A stretch of 64,000 nucleotides of DNA from assembly GCF_000024505.1 (NCBI RefSeq), contig NC_013532.1, positions 310,001-374,000 of the forward strand. Reading direction: 5' to 3'. The stretch is from Anaplasma centrale str. Israel. GTDB lineage: Bacteria; Pseudomonadota; Alphaproteobacteria; Rickettsiales; Anaplasmataceae. This document shows, in pieces, positions 27,146-36,900 of this stretch (positions are counted from its first letter, which is position 1; every line of letters starts with the position of its first letter). The position numbers and the translations under genes are program-made. The notes beneath the pieces were generated by a model that searched no databases, was not told the DNA's origin, and worked only from the letters and a program-made list of their open reading frames with translations.

Positions 27146-28171
27146 GATTACGCTGTGGCGTTCACGTAGTACTACGCTCCCAATTACGTACGCATCCTCC
27201 CCGCTTTCTCCCAGCACCTGTAGTACTCTACCTGCCGCATCTTCAGATGCTATTAGCACCATACCGATGCCACAGTTAAAAGTCTCGGACATCTCTGTTG
27301 CAGGTATTTGAGCTTCCCTTTCCAGCCATGAGAATATACTATGCTGCTTCCATGTGCCTAGCTGAATGTTCGCCGCCAGAGACTCCGGTAACACCCTGGG
27401 TATGTTATGAACTAATCCCCCACCAGTAATGTGGGCCGCGGCCTTTATCATTTGTGACACTTGCAATACCGGCCGCACATATATCCTTGTTGGCTCAAGC
27501 AATATGCCCGCCCAGGTGACGCCATCTGCAAGAGGATACGGGCTGTCATAGGCGATATTGCGATCTTGTAAAACCTTTCTTACCAGCGAGAAACCATTGG
27601 AGTGCAGCCCTGAAGAAGCAAGGCCGATAATTACATCGCCTGTGCGAACTTGATCCGTGCGTGGTAATATCTCGCTTTTCTCGACTATCCCGACGGCGAA
27701 CCCTGCGAGATCGTAACACCCTGCCGGGTACATGCCAGGCATTTCTGCGGTCTCTCCGCCGACAAGTGCCGTGTCTGCGCGCCTGCACCCCTCTGCAATT
27801 CCCGAGATAACCTCCAATGTGGTGTCGTAATCAAGGCTGCCAGTGGAAAAGTAATCTAGAAAAAACAAGGGCGTCGCGCCCTGAGCCAGGATATCATTGA
27901 CGCACATGGCTACGAGGTCTATGCCTATGGATTTGTGGTTTTTTGCCTGCTGCGCAACAAGTAACTTAGTGCCGACGCCATCTGTAGAAGAAACCAGCAC
28001 CGGGGAGTTGTACTTTTTGCTGTTAGAGAGGAACGGGTCATACAATGCGCCGAAACCCCCTATATCCGAAATTGCGCCACGGTTCGCAGTGGATGACGCC
28101 AGTGGCTTTATCGCCTCTACAAGCCTGCTAGCCAGGCCGATATCCACTCCGGAATCTGAATACCTACTCAT
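27137..28171 (-). CDS. purM: Phosphoribosylformylglycinamidine cyclo-ligase (AIR synthetase)
   Basis: Fifth step of de novo purine synthesis, closing FGAM to AIR with ATP. It has the PurM N-terminus YSDSGVDIGLASRLV, the GGFGALYDP segment, the nucleotide loop LVSSTDGVGTKLL, DLVAMCVNDILAQGATPLFF, and ALVGGETAEMPGMY. The start was set at 28171 (MSRYSDSG), where conservation begins; an in-frame ATG at 28228 adds 19 residues. Length is ~344, as expected. It converges with the recombinase gene (9-bp overlap) and is divergent from the ChpT-like gene. Confidence 0.95.
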   Translation of the reverse strand: MSRYSDSGVDIGLASRLVEAIKPLASSTANRGAISDIGGFGALYDPFLSNSKKYNSPVLVSSTDGVGTKLLVAQQAKNHKSIGIDLVAMCVNDILAQGATPLFFLDYFSTGSLDYDTTLEVISGIAEGCRRADTALVGGETAEMPGMYPAGCYDLAGFAVGIVEKSEILPRTDQVRTGDVIIGLASSGLHSNGFSLVRKVLQDRNIAYDSPYPLADGVTWAGILLEPTRIYVRPVLQVSQMIKAAAHITGGGLVHNIPRVLPESLAANIQLGTWKQHSIFSWLEREAQIPATEMSETFNCGIGMVLIASEDAAGRVLQVLGESGEDAYVIGSVVLRERHSVILS

Positions 28172-28303
28172 AAACCCAAAGATTCCCCATCCAGACAGGT
28201 TAGCATCAGATGTAACAAACCGATACAAAAATATTTATTGATTAACTTCTATGCTCCTATAGAATACACGCTACCTTGCGTAAGACTTCGGGGCCTGTGC
28301 TGA

Positions 28304-28957
28304 ATGAGTGCTAATGATGAGCAGAGTGTTGGGATGCTAGCCAACATGGAGGTGCTCTCTGCCAGGCTATTGCACGACCTTGCCGGCTCTGTAGGCGCCA
28401 TGGTGAGCCATGTTGAGTGCCTGGTTGAAGATCCTGGGTCTGAAAGTATGCTGCGCTCGCTGGAGGAGGCGTCGGAAGAGATCATAGCAAGGTTTAGGCT
28501 GCTGCGCCAAGCATACAGCGCGTCAGAGGAGAATTCAAGTTTTGACAAGACCAGGAATAATATTGAGCAATATCTACAGAAGAAGGGTGTTGCACAACTG
28601 TTTTGGGAAGTAGAGGCACAATTTGCCGATGCAGAATTGGTGGAGAGGATCAACAGGTTGTTGGCGCATGCTGCGCTGCTGTCCGTAATGCTCATGATAC
28701 GGGGCAGCGAAATTGCTGTTTCTGTTGTCGATGCTGCGGAGGAGGGAAGCGTGCAGTTGAAAGTAAGGCTCAAGGCTGATGAAGTGGCCATGCATCGGGA
28801 CATAGAGCGGGTTCTAGTCTATAAGGATACAGACACGTGCCAGCTGAATACTAGAAACGTCCAGGCCTATTTCATGTCATTGCTGCTGGTTAGGTATGGC
28901 GCGACCTTCCACTACAATGCCTACGACGCGACCATGGAAATAATGCTTCCCCACTGA
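28304..28957 (+). CDS. chpT: Histidine phosphotransferase ChpT
   Basis: Phosphotransfer protein that would pass phosphate from CckA to CtrA, encoded earlier in this window. The first helix, LSARLLHDLAGSVGAMVSH, matches the ChpT dimerisation/phosphorylation helix, with His24 as the predicted acceptor. A second helix follows (SMLRSLEEASEEIIARFRLLRQAY), and then a degenerate HATPase-like fold that binds no ATP in ChpT. At 217 residues the length fits. The identification rests on the HDL-x3-GA motif and overall design; no search was run. ATG 28304 begins just before the conserved block. Confidence 0.75.
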   Translation: MSANDEQSVGMLANMEVLSARLLHDLAGSVGAMVSHVECLVEDPGSESMLRSLEEASEEIIARFRLLRQAYSASEENSSFDKTRNNIEQYLQKKGVAQLFWEVEAQFADAELVERINRLLAHAALLSVMLMIRGSEIAVSVVDAAEEGSVQLKVRLKADEVAMHRDIERVLVYKDTDTCQLNTRNVQAYFMSLLLVRYGATFHYNAYDATMEIMLPH

Positions 28958-29139
28958 GCCAAACTATACCAGAGGTTTAGCGTGCTGCTTCGGTATGAGC
29001 ACCTACCGGGTTTACGGTGCATCTGGCTTGTGCGTTGGCCACTGCGAATACAAACCCACCACGTGCGTGGCGCTCCCTGCCGCGCTTTGTGCGCCACCTC
29101 AGAAATCCTGACCCGTGCCCAGGCGACCTCGGTAGCACG

Positions 29140-30030
29140 TCACATGACCAGCTTAACCGACTGTGTTTCTTGATGCGCTGCAAGCAATGTACGCTTCAAA
29201 CCAGCTATCATCTTTTCTAGATCAGAGCCTTGCATTTGGGTGTATGCCGCAGATGCCGTAGCCGGAGGCGAGCAGTGGGGTGACAACTTGTCACAGACGC
29301 TCCTGTGGACCCTCGAAGCTGCAGAATAAGCGTTAGCGCTATCGCATCCTAAGAGCATGAAGACAAATTTACGCTCCCCAAAATATCCCGCTATGTCGGT
29401 ATACCTGATGTTCTCGCTGATAGTGTCGGAAAGCGTTCTGTCTAGCACATCTATAAGGTTACTGTTGCTACTATGAGTGGTCGGATCCACGGCTATCATG
29501 CAGATGACCGCATTCACTCCACCACTGTTTACAAAGTCGAGAACCACACCTATCTCAGTCGCTGTTGATGCCTCATCCATTATGCCGAACGACTCGTGCA
29601 TAGTATAGCGAGCATTTTCTTGCAGCTTGCTCGCCCTGAACGCATCGAGCTTCTGCGACAGACTCGTGTCGCGTATCAAGATCTCGTAATTCAGCACCCC
29701 CCGGCTAGACGTTGTCCGAAAAATCTTCGGCCGCACAGAGACCGGCTGCAGCTTGCTGTTCAGCAACGTGAACCCACGAATTTTCGATACAACCTCAGAG
29801 AGGTCTGTGCCATCGTCTGTGAACTCCAGGTAGCTGCTGACTATGTCCTTCGTTCTGGGATCCAATATGGAGTATAATGAAGCGCCGACTACGGACTGTG
29901 TGTCATCAAAACCCAGAAGTGCCAGTGCGCGCTCATTCATGCCGGAAATGGACACGCTTTGCGTGTCATTATCCTGCCTCACTGCAATAACCAGATCGTC
30001 AGCTCTCCGAGCTATGACAGAGTCTTCCAT
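29140..30030 (-). CDS. PAS-domain protein with degenerate GGDEF-like domain
   Basis: A 296-residue predicted cytoplasmic signalling protein. Residues ~10-120 look like a PAS sensor (ISGMNERALALLGF, SLYSILDP, LNYEILIRD). Residues ~155-290 follow the plan of a diguanylate cyclase: a hydrophobic strand AVICMIAVD at the metal-binding position, IRYTDIAGYFGERKFVFMLLGC where GGDEF should be, and a final helix LEKMIAGLKRTLLAAHQ. The GGDEF signature is GERKF (218-222), so c-di-GMP synthesis is unlikely. A sensing or scaffold role is inferred. It converges with the chpT-like gene, whose pathway it might touch, but no link is shown. Confidence 0.6.
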   Translation of the reverse strand: MEDSVIARRADDLVIAVRQDNDTQSVSISGMNERALALLGFDDTQSVVGASLYSILDPRTKDIVSSYLEFTDDGTDLSEVVSKIRGFTLLNSKLQPVSVRPKIFRTTSSRGVLNYEILIRDTSLSQKLDAFRASKLQENARYTMHESFGIMDEASTATEIGVVLDFVNSGGVNAVICMIAVDPTTHSSNSNLIDVLDRTLSDTISENIRYTDIAGYFGERKFVFMLLGCDSANAYSAASRVHRSVCDKLSPHCSPPATASAAYTQMQGSDLEKMIAGLKRTLLAAHQETQSVKLVM

Positions 30031-30062
30031 ATTCCATCCAGCCGCGATTTAAGATCAACAGA

Positions 30063-30080
30063 CGCCCCGCCACCGGGGCG
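30063..30080 (-). terminator. GC-rich hairpin between rsfS and the PAS gene
   Basis: CGCCCC(G) pairs with (C)GGGGCG around a short loop; stem of 6-7 bp. It lies ~190 bp downstream of rsfS and upstream of the PAS gene on minus. No U-run follows, so the terminator call is tentative. Confidence 0.3.
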
Positions 30081-30269
30081 ACTATAGAATATCTTCAGAG
30101 TGTTACCAATACGTTAATTATTGCAGCTACCCGGCAACAGGCAAAACCACTTGTAGATGTCACGCGATGGGAAGCTAAGCCGTATATTGTGCGTAAGACT
30201 CAGGACTGGGTTGTAGCACCCACAGCCCGCCCGCTACGGGTGCTATTAGCGCAGGTGTACAGCCAAGCG

Positions 30270-30623
30270 TCACTCGACCTCCACGTGTTGGGCTGCCTCC
30301 TGGCCATCGCGGCTCCAAAGCTCTTCCAAGCGGTAATACGACCGTACTTCTGGTCTGAATATGTGCACGATAACGCCCTGCATGCTGATCACCACCCAAT
30401 TGCCGTCACGCAACCCCTCTACGCGCGCCCTTCCTGGTGCCGGTGCTTTCTTCTTTACGTATTCAACTAGCGCTTTAACATGTGTGGAGGAATTACCAGA
30501 CGCTATGATCATGTGTTCAGTCAATTGACACCTACCCGCAACATCGAGGACGACTATGTCGCTAGCGCTATGTTCGTCAAGAACAGCAACTATAGAGTCT
30601 TTCAGCTTGGCATACCCTGACAT
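30270..30623 (-). CDS. rsfS: Ribosomal silencing factor RsfS
   Basis: Binds ribosomal protein L14 and blocks subunit joining under poor nutrition. The RsfS/YbeB/iojap family is recognised by ASDIVVLDV, the MIIASGNSSTHVKAL segment, the EGLRDGNWVVISMQGVIVHIF core, and YYRLEELW near the end. The start at 30623 is supported by GGAGGG 6 nt upstream; the in-frame ATG at 30641 lies before that site. It encodes 117 residues, a normal length. It is divergent from the M48 protease gene. Confidence 0.92.
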   Translation of the reverse strand: MSGYAKLKDSIVAVLDEHSASDIVVLDVAGRCQLTEHMIIASGNSSTHVKALVEYVKKKAPAPGRARVEGLRDGNWVVISMQGVIVHIFRPEVRSYYRLEELWSRDGQEAAQHVEVE

Positions 30624-30702
30624 CGAGAGCCCTCCAAACAATTCAATCGTGCATTATACCATATTGTAGATTCACCCACACAAAAGCGACGCGAATTTAT
30701 TA

Positions 30703-30736
30703 CCACAAGCTTGTGGCTATGCACCACTCTTGTGGT
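30703..30736. promoter_or_regulatory. Paired dyad symmetries between rsfS and the M48 protease gene
   Basis: A perfect 14-bp palindrome, CCACAAGCTTGTGG (30703-30716), is followed by ACCAC-TCTT-GTGGT (30723-30736). CTTGTGG recurs at 30710 and 30729, a spacing of 19 bp, close to two helical turns. This is a plausible operator in a divergent promoter region. The regulator is unknown. Confidence 0.4.
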
Positions 30737-30807
30737 TAGTGGACAAATGATCAATGGAGTATTTAAGTGCTTTTTACTATCATGGTGCTGCCAAGTGAGG
30801 AGGCTAT

Positions 30808-32088
30808 ATGAGGGCACTTTTCATTTTCATACTGTGCTCTGCGCTCATGCAATCCCCAGATGCGTTATGTGCTCGCGTGTTTAGGGATAGCGAAGTGGAA
30901 AACGTTGTAAAAAAAATCAGTACCCCTTTGTTTACTGCTGCAAATGTTGATGCCAGTGGCGTGAGGGTTTTTGTAGTTGACGACTACTCTATAAACGCGT
31001 ACGTCTCCTCAGGCGGGGATCTTTTCATACACAAAGGGCTGATACTTTTCTCGAGAGACCCCAGCGTGATTGTGGGAGTGATTGCGCACGAGATTGGCCA
31101 CATGTCCCAGAATCATATCGTGAAAAGAGGCGGCGAAATACGCAGTGGCACGGTAGCTAATGGCATAGGATACATTTTAGGTATGGTAGCCTCTTTGGCT
31201 GTAGACCCTAGAGTGGGAGAAGCCATAATTTTGGGTAGTAGCACAATTCGCCAAAGGGAGTTTTTGGCCTATAGCAGAGTACAAGAAGAAGTTGCTGATC
31301 AACGTGCCCTGGAGTATCTTGATGCGGCTGGCTACACCAGTGACGGCTTGATAAAGGTTTTGAATCATTTTAGCCAGAAGGAATCTCATCTAGTAGAGGC
31401 GGAGAGGGATCAGTACCTATCAACCCACCCAGTTAGTGAGCACCGCTTGGCGAAGGTTAGCAGCTATTCGAGGAATAACGCGGTCAGGGGTTTTTCTGAT
31501 GACGATATAGCCAGCTTTGGGCGCATTGTGGAGAAAACAGAGGCTTTTTTAATGCCTGTTCAATTGCTAGAACGTGGCGTGTTGTCTCCGTATATGAAAT
31601 CTATACTAGACTATAGAAAGGCTAACATGGATGATGCACTCAGGGTGCTAGGGCTTTTAATAGAAGGCGCACCGTCCGATCCGTACTTGTATGAAATGCG
31701 CGCCCATATTTTCTACAAGCTTGGTCGGATAGAGGAGTCTGTGTCAGACTATAAAACCGCGCTTGGTCTGCTTCCTGAAAACTCTATGATAAAACTAGAA
31801 TTGGCCCAGGCGCTGATGTTGAAAGACCCTCATGAGACGCTACAGTATTTAGAGCAGGTGTCTTATCAAGAAAAAGAAAACCCATTGGTCTGGAAGAACC
31901 TTGCAATAGTTTACGGTAGAACTGGCAATGTTGGCATGTCCTATTTTGCCATGGCTAACAGATTTTTCGTCGAAGGTGACAACAAGAAATTTGCAAAATA
32001 TGCTGCGCTGTCCAAAATGTACCTGAAAAACGGCAGCGTGCAGCTGCGAGTTATTGAGGATATGGAAGAGATTCGCAAAGCGCGGTAG
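30808..32088 (+). CDS. Periplasmic M48 metalloprotease with TPR domain, BepA-like
   Basis: A signal peptide (MRALFIFILCSALMQSPDALCA) is followed by an M48 zinc protease domain. The zinc site is HEIGHMSQNH (His94, Glu95, His98), and Glu160 of SRVQEEVAD is the third ligand. The C-terminal ~170 residues carry TPR-like helices (DPYLYEMRAHIFYKLGRIEESVSDYKTALG-type). This matches BepA/YfgC, which degrades stalled outer-membrane proteins on the BAM complex, whose BamD is also encoded here. ATG 30808 has an AGGAGG site ~7 nt upstream. At 426 residues it is slightly shorter than E. coli BepA (487). Confidence 0.85.
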   Translation: MRALFIFILCSALMQSPDALCARVFRDSEVENVVKKISTPLFTAANVDASGVRVFVVDDYSINAYVSSGGDLFIHKGLILFSRDPSVIVGVIAHEIGHMSQNHIVKRGGEIRSGTVANGIGYILGMVASLAVDPRVGEAIILGSSTIRQREFLAYSRVQEEVADQRALEYLDAAGYTSDGLIKVLNHFSQKESHLVEAERDQYLSTHPVSEHRLAKVSSYSRNNAVRGFSDDDIASFGRIVEKTEAFLMPVQLLERGVLSPYMKSILDYRKANMDDALRVLGLLIEGAPSDPYLYEMRAHIFYKLGRIEESVSDYKTALGLLPENSMIKLELAQALMLKDPHETLQYLEQVSYQEKENPLVWKNLAIVYGRTGNVGMSYFAMANRFFVEGDNKKFAKYAALSKMYLKNGSVQLRVIEDMEEIRKAR

Positions 32089-32156
32089 TGTGACGCCTTT
32101 CCCATGGTTGAGTAGCGAGTGAATAATTCTTTGTTTACTACAATGGGTTAAGTTGT

Positions 32157-32783
32157 GTGCCGTACATGCTATGCGTTAGGGCTGTTGTGTTAGGAATACG
32201 GCAAGTGCCCGGGTTTTGCGCGATGATTGTGTGTGTGGCGCTGTCTTCGTGCATAATTACGGAGGAGCGTTCGCGCGGGGCTGCGAAGATTGTATATGAG
32301 CCGCCCGTTGGTGTTGAGGGTAGGGCGTGTGTAGCACGATGCGCCCATACCAGGAATGACTGCTACAGGAAATGTCAAGACAAGTCCCAAGAGTGTGAGG
32401 CGCGGGAATCTAGGAACAGTGCTTCTCGGTACATCGGCAGCATTATGGACATGCTCGACGGCTTTATTAAGAGGCAGGAGGAGCGTGACAGAGTAAGTTC
32501 GTGTGAAGCGCGGAAGAGCGCGTGCATTTCCAATTGCAGTTCAGACGCTTTTTGCGCCTTCAGGTGCGAATCTCAATATAGATGCACAGGTAGCTCCTTC
32601 AAGATAGGTATTGGAAAGCCTACCTTTAGGGATAGAAGAGATTCCTGCAGCACGCGACGCTGCGACGCCCTGTGTAAAAACGACTATGACGTGTGCTACG
32701 TGGATGAGTGTGGTGGCAGAATATACGAGGCACAACAGGAGCCGAAACCGCGGCCAGATAGTAGCAGCCAGGCTAGCGGCTGA
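32157..32783 (+). CDS. Cysteine-rich putative lipoprotein with repeated C-x3-C motifs
   Basis: Not recognised as a known family. The N-terminus ends in a lipobox, LSSC (Cys32), so a lipid-anchored envelope protein is likely. The mature ~175 residues contain 16 further cysteines in three clusters: C58-x3-C-x6-C-x3-C-x6-C80; C116-x6-C-x3-C-x5-C-x3-C-x5-C143; C164-x4-C-x3-C-x6-C-x4-C185. The twin C-x3-C pattern suggests disulfide-stapled helical hairpins, or less likely metal binding. The C-terminal ~20 residues are Pro/Ser/Gln-rich. The GTG at 32157 or ATG 32166 may be the start. It follows the M48 protease on the same strand by 68 bp. Confidence 0.7.
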   Translation: MPYMLCVRAVVLGIRQVPGFCAMIVCVALSSCIITEERSRGAAKIVYEPPVGVEGRACVARCAHTRNDCYRKCQDKSQECEARESRNSASRYIGSIMDMLDGFIKRQEERDRVSSCEARKSACISNCSSDAFCAFRCESQYRCTGSSFKIGIGKPTFRDRRDSCSTRRCDALCKNDYDVCYVDECGGRIYEAQQEPKPRPDSSSQASG

Positions 32784-32838
32784 GTCCCCCTGGGGCTGTA
32801 GTAGGGCCTCGTTACAGAACGCCCCACACGATCCGAGG

Positions 32839-33375
32839 CTACGTGCGGGTGCAGCTCAGCGGGCTGTACTTTCTTACCACATCTACTTCCTGCATTGACG
32901 ATAGAATAGTTTCTAGCGTGGTTTTGAGCACAGTATGGGGGAACCTAGCGCAGACATCGCATGCTGGTACGAGGACGAAATCTCTTTTGTGCATCTCTTT
33001 GTGCGGTATAGTGAGGGTGTCACTCTGCATCGACAGGCCATCGTACAGTAGTATGTCCACATCTATAGGTCTTGGACCCCATGTCCCAGTGTTGCTTCTT
33101 CCCAAAGTATACTCCACGCGCTTTATGCACCCCAGCAGCTCATCTGGAGACAGATTTACGTAGCCACACATTACCATGTTGAGGTACGGCATGTCCCACC
33201 AAGTAGGTGCCCCATCCGGTAGCAAAGCTCTGGTTTCGTATATGTACGAACAATGCCCGTTGTAGATGGGGAGCAACCTGACAGCAGCCTCTAAATTGTT
33301 CTTTCTCGAGCCAACGTTGCTACCCAGTGCCAGCACCACCACGTCTACATTTCCGTTGTTTGTTGGAACATGCAA
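32839..33375 (-). CDS. folK: 2-amino-4-hydroxy-6-hydroxymethyldihydropteridine pyrophosphokinase
   Basis: Transfers pyrophosphate from ATP to the pterin in folate synthesis. The signatures are VVVLALGSNVGSRKNNLEAA at the N-terminus, YLNMVMCGY, RSNTGTWGPRPIDVDILLYDG (family signature with the metal aspartates), and IPHKEMHKRDFVLVPACD. The start is uncertain: conservation begins at VVVLALGSN, a TTG at 33375 or GTG at 33342 would suit, and the frame is open back to 33543 without conserved sequence. From 33375 the protein has ~178 residues, close to the usual ~160. Confidence 0.88.
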   Translation of the reverse strand: MHVPTNNGNVDVVVLALGSNVGSRKNNLEAAVRLLPIYNGHCSYIYETRALLPDGAPTWWDMPYLNMVMCGYVNLSPDELLGCIKRVEYTLGRSNTGTWGPRPIDVDILLYDGLSMQSDTLTIPHKEMHKRDFVLVPACDVCARFPHTVLKTTLETILSSMQEVDVVRKYSPLSCTRT

Positions 33376-33915
33376 GGCATTGTTGCATTGCCGCGAAATT
33401 TTAGCGAGTGATTTTTGAGCTTGCCATCTAACGCATTGGCCCCATATGTCCACCTGTGGGGCGTGAGGCTTTAATCTTCCAGGGCAACCTATACTGCTAA
33501 AATGCGGAGCCGTAGGTTGGCGGGTATAGGTTGGTGGGTACAAGTTTTATGCGTATTGTGCCAAGGTTGGAAGCACCCGCGGTTCTATAGCCGTACAGTA
33601 GGTCTGGGTAGACGTTTAACTATGTGCATCAAGTGTGCGTATTAGTACGGTTTATGTATCGCAAACGGTGTGCACAATCTCACCAATGCGCAGCAATGCT
33701 AGACTGTAAATACGCGACGTGTCGCATCCGTGCCGCATTGCGCATCATGAGTGTGTGGTTCAAAGTTGTGGCTACATAACAGCCGTGCACGTGGTTCAAA
33801 CGTGTGAGGTTGACGGTGCTGCTCGGCCTAAGGCCGCCAGCCTTGTGTAAATCTTGCGTATGATGGCCGGCGGAATGCTTCTCAACTGTATGGGGCTATG
33901 ATTTCGCCGGTTCCA
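33376..33915. other. Intergenic region between folK and purL
   Basis: About 370-540 bp depending on the folK start. No gene or RNA seen. GTGGTTCAAA occurs twice within ~40 bp (about 33754 and 33790), a minor direct repeat. Confidence 0.35.
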
Positions 33916-36900
33916 CTATAAGTTTTCCGCACAGTGGTCGGCATAATGGCTATTGCTGAACGCTTTGTAGCTGGCTTCGAGGTCATGCAGACACACTTCC
34001 GCAACGTTTGTAATGTTTAGCATATAATCTTTCGTGGTTCTGCCTATGCGCGCATGCGGGACTTCTGAGAAGATTGACTCAAACTCTGCGCTGCGGTCTT
34101 CATGCACAGTTACGATTATCCTGCTTTGTGATTCTGAGAACATAATAGACTTTTCCCACATTGCATCTTTCGGTATTCCGCTGGTAGGCACTGCAGACAG
34201 GTCTATTTCAGCGCCGAGCCTGCCCCCTATGAGGGCCTTGGCCAAACCAACTGCCAGTCCACCAAGGCCTGGCGCGATTGCGGAGGCTATTATGCCGCGG
34301 ATTGTGGCATGGTGGAACTTACGATACATCAACTTGGCAGTTTGTGCATCTACTGAGGGAACGCTACCACTATTTAGTCCGCTATAGGCCTGATATTCTG
34401 ACATGCCAAGCTCGTTATAGGTGGTACCCAGGATGTAGATTGGGTCCATTCCCTTGACGTGGGGCGAGATGGCATTTTCTACATTTTCAATAATGCCAAG
34501 CGTGGAAATCAGCAGAGAGGGCGGAGCGGAAATACGCACCGGTTGGCCAGCGCTGTTATACCCGTGAAAATCGTTGAACATGCTATCCTTCCCAGATATA
34601 AAAGGCGTACCAAACGCAGTAGCATAGTCGTAACAAGCCTTGGCTGCCTGCTTCAGTTGCCAGAGTCTGCCAGGTTCGGTTGCGCTGCACCAGCAGAAGT
34701 TATCGATGAGTGCAAGGTGGTCTATATTGCCCCCCACTGCAACGTAATTGCGTATTGCGGTATCAATGGCGCAAGCTGCCATCCTGTAAGGATCAACCTC
34801 TCCGTATCTACATCCAAACCCCTGAGACGTGACTACTCCTCTTTTGGATGAGGGTACAGGGCGAAGGACTACTGCATCTCCACATATTCTGCCCGCGCCC
34901 TGTAGCGGTTTTATGACGGAAGACCCCTGTACTTCATGATCGTACTGCGAGATTATATACTCTTTGCTGCAGATATTTTTGCGCCCAATAATGTTGCGCA
35001 AATCCTCCGCTACTGAGGTGTTTGTTCTTAGCTCTGACTGTTGTTGGGTGTAAAATTGTTTTTCAGTAGTAAGGGTTAATCTAGGAACGCCGTTGTGCAG
35101 AAAGCTTGTGTCTATGTCCATGATGACCTTACCATTGTACGTGACAACTGCCCGTCCAGTGCTGTTGAATTCTCCAATGATGCTGATTTCTACGTCATGC
35201 ATTTGCATAATTTCCGCAAGTTTTTGATACTTGCTGGGAGGGACAGCAAGCGTCATCCTCTCCTGAGATTCAGACACCCATATTTCCCATGGTAGCATGC
35301 TTTGCGTTTTGAGGGGGACCTTGTCCAGCGCAACATTAAATCCTCTCACGCCCATTTCACCGACGGAAGAAGAAAGGCCGCCTGCCCCGTTGTCTGTTAT
35401 TGCGTTATACAGCCCCAAATCTCTTGCCTGCTTGATTATTGCATCAGACAGTTTTTTCTGTGTGATAGGGCTCCCTACCTGCACCACAGTAGCGCCTATT
35501 CCCTCTCTTAGCGCATGTGAAGAAAACGTGGCACCGTGGATTCCATCTCTTCCCACTCTACCGCCAACTACCACTATGTAATCTCCATCCTGCACGGTCT
35601 TGACATGTGCTGGCAGCCCACAGACTGTGCGTGGTATAATCCCGATGCTGCCGACAAAAACTAGCGGCTTGCCGCAGAATCTGTTATCGAAGTATGATGT
35701 CCCAATGGTGGTTGGGATGCCCGAACAATTTCCTCCCGAGTTTACTCCCCGTATTACCCCATCCGCAATTTTCCGCGGTGGCAGTATCTCCTCCAAGCAC
35801 TCCCGGTCTCTGTACAGCTTTTGTTCCAGGTTGTCTGCAAAACAAAAGTGGTACGAATTCATAATCGGTTTTGCGCCCATGCCGAACCCGATTATGTCCC
35901 TGTTCACGCCCAGAACACCAGTTTCTGCTCCTCCAAATGGGTCAAGAGCGGAGGGGCTATTGTGCGTTTCCACCTTGGCTACTATGAGAAAATCGTCATC
36001 AAATGTTATGGCTCCGGCATTATCGGAGAAGACCGATATGCACATCGGTGAGTTTATGTCGGAAGTTGCGCGCTTTATGCAGTGTCTGTACAACCCCTCT
36101 TTGATCTCATCTATCTGGGCGGAAAATATATTGTGCTTGCAGTGCTCTGACCACGTCTGCGCCAGGGTTTCTAGCTCTATGTCGTTTGGTGGGCGGTTTT
36201 CGCCATCAAAGTATGTGCGAATGGCGTGCATGGCCTCCAAGGACAAATTGAGCGGCCCGCGTCCGTCAATCCCGTGCTTGCTAATTTTTTCAAGCTCCTC
36301 ATCGCTAACATGCAAGTCTACCGCACGTACGTCCTCCTCTACCCCCTCGCCCACAACATCAGGGGCCATGATGAATGGTATCGGGTGCGGGGTTATAATA
36401 GGGTTTGCTATTGAGCGGTTAATGGCGCACACATTTTTATTGCCTAGGAATTCTACTTCAAAAACACCTTCTGCTTTCGTGTGTACCAGCTTACAGTACT
36501 GCACCAGTGGATTGTAGTTGCGTGCAGTGCGGTCTGGCTCTTCTTTGAAGAAAAAATTCTCCGACGTTCGGACCAGGACGTCTTCAATGCATAAAAAATC
36601 ACGAATTATCTGAGCCGCCGAGTTTCCCACGTTGTCGGTCATCCCGGGAAGGTATCCTATCTCCACTGACCAGGTTGCTCCTAGAATTTCAAATAAGTCA
36701 TAAGGTTTGCCAGATTCTATATTTCTGTACCCGTGTGCTCCAGGTGCGTACATATCGTGTTCGTATATAAAAGCGTAGCACTTGCTAGTTGTGTTGTTTG
36801 ATAGTAGGCCTCTGACGCGTAAAACGTCTTCCGTGCCTATTTTGTTTGGGGTGCGGACAACATATGCGAGTTTTCTGCTGGGGTCAAAGATGTCATCAAC

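Noticed and set aside
28249-28803. Minus-strand open frame over the chpT-like gene
   Set aside because: The plus-strand product has the clear HDL-x3-GA phosphotransferase helix; the reverse frame has no recognisable features.
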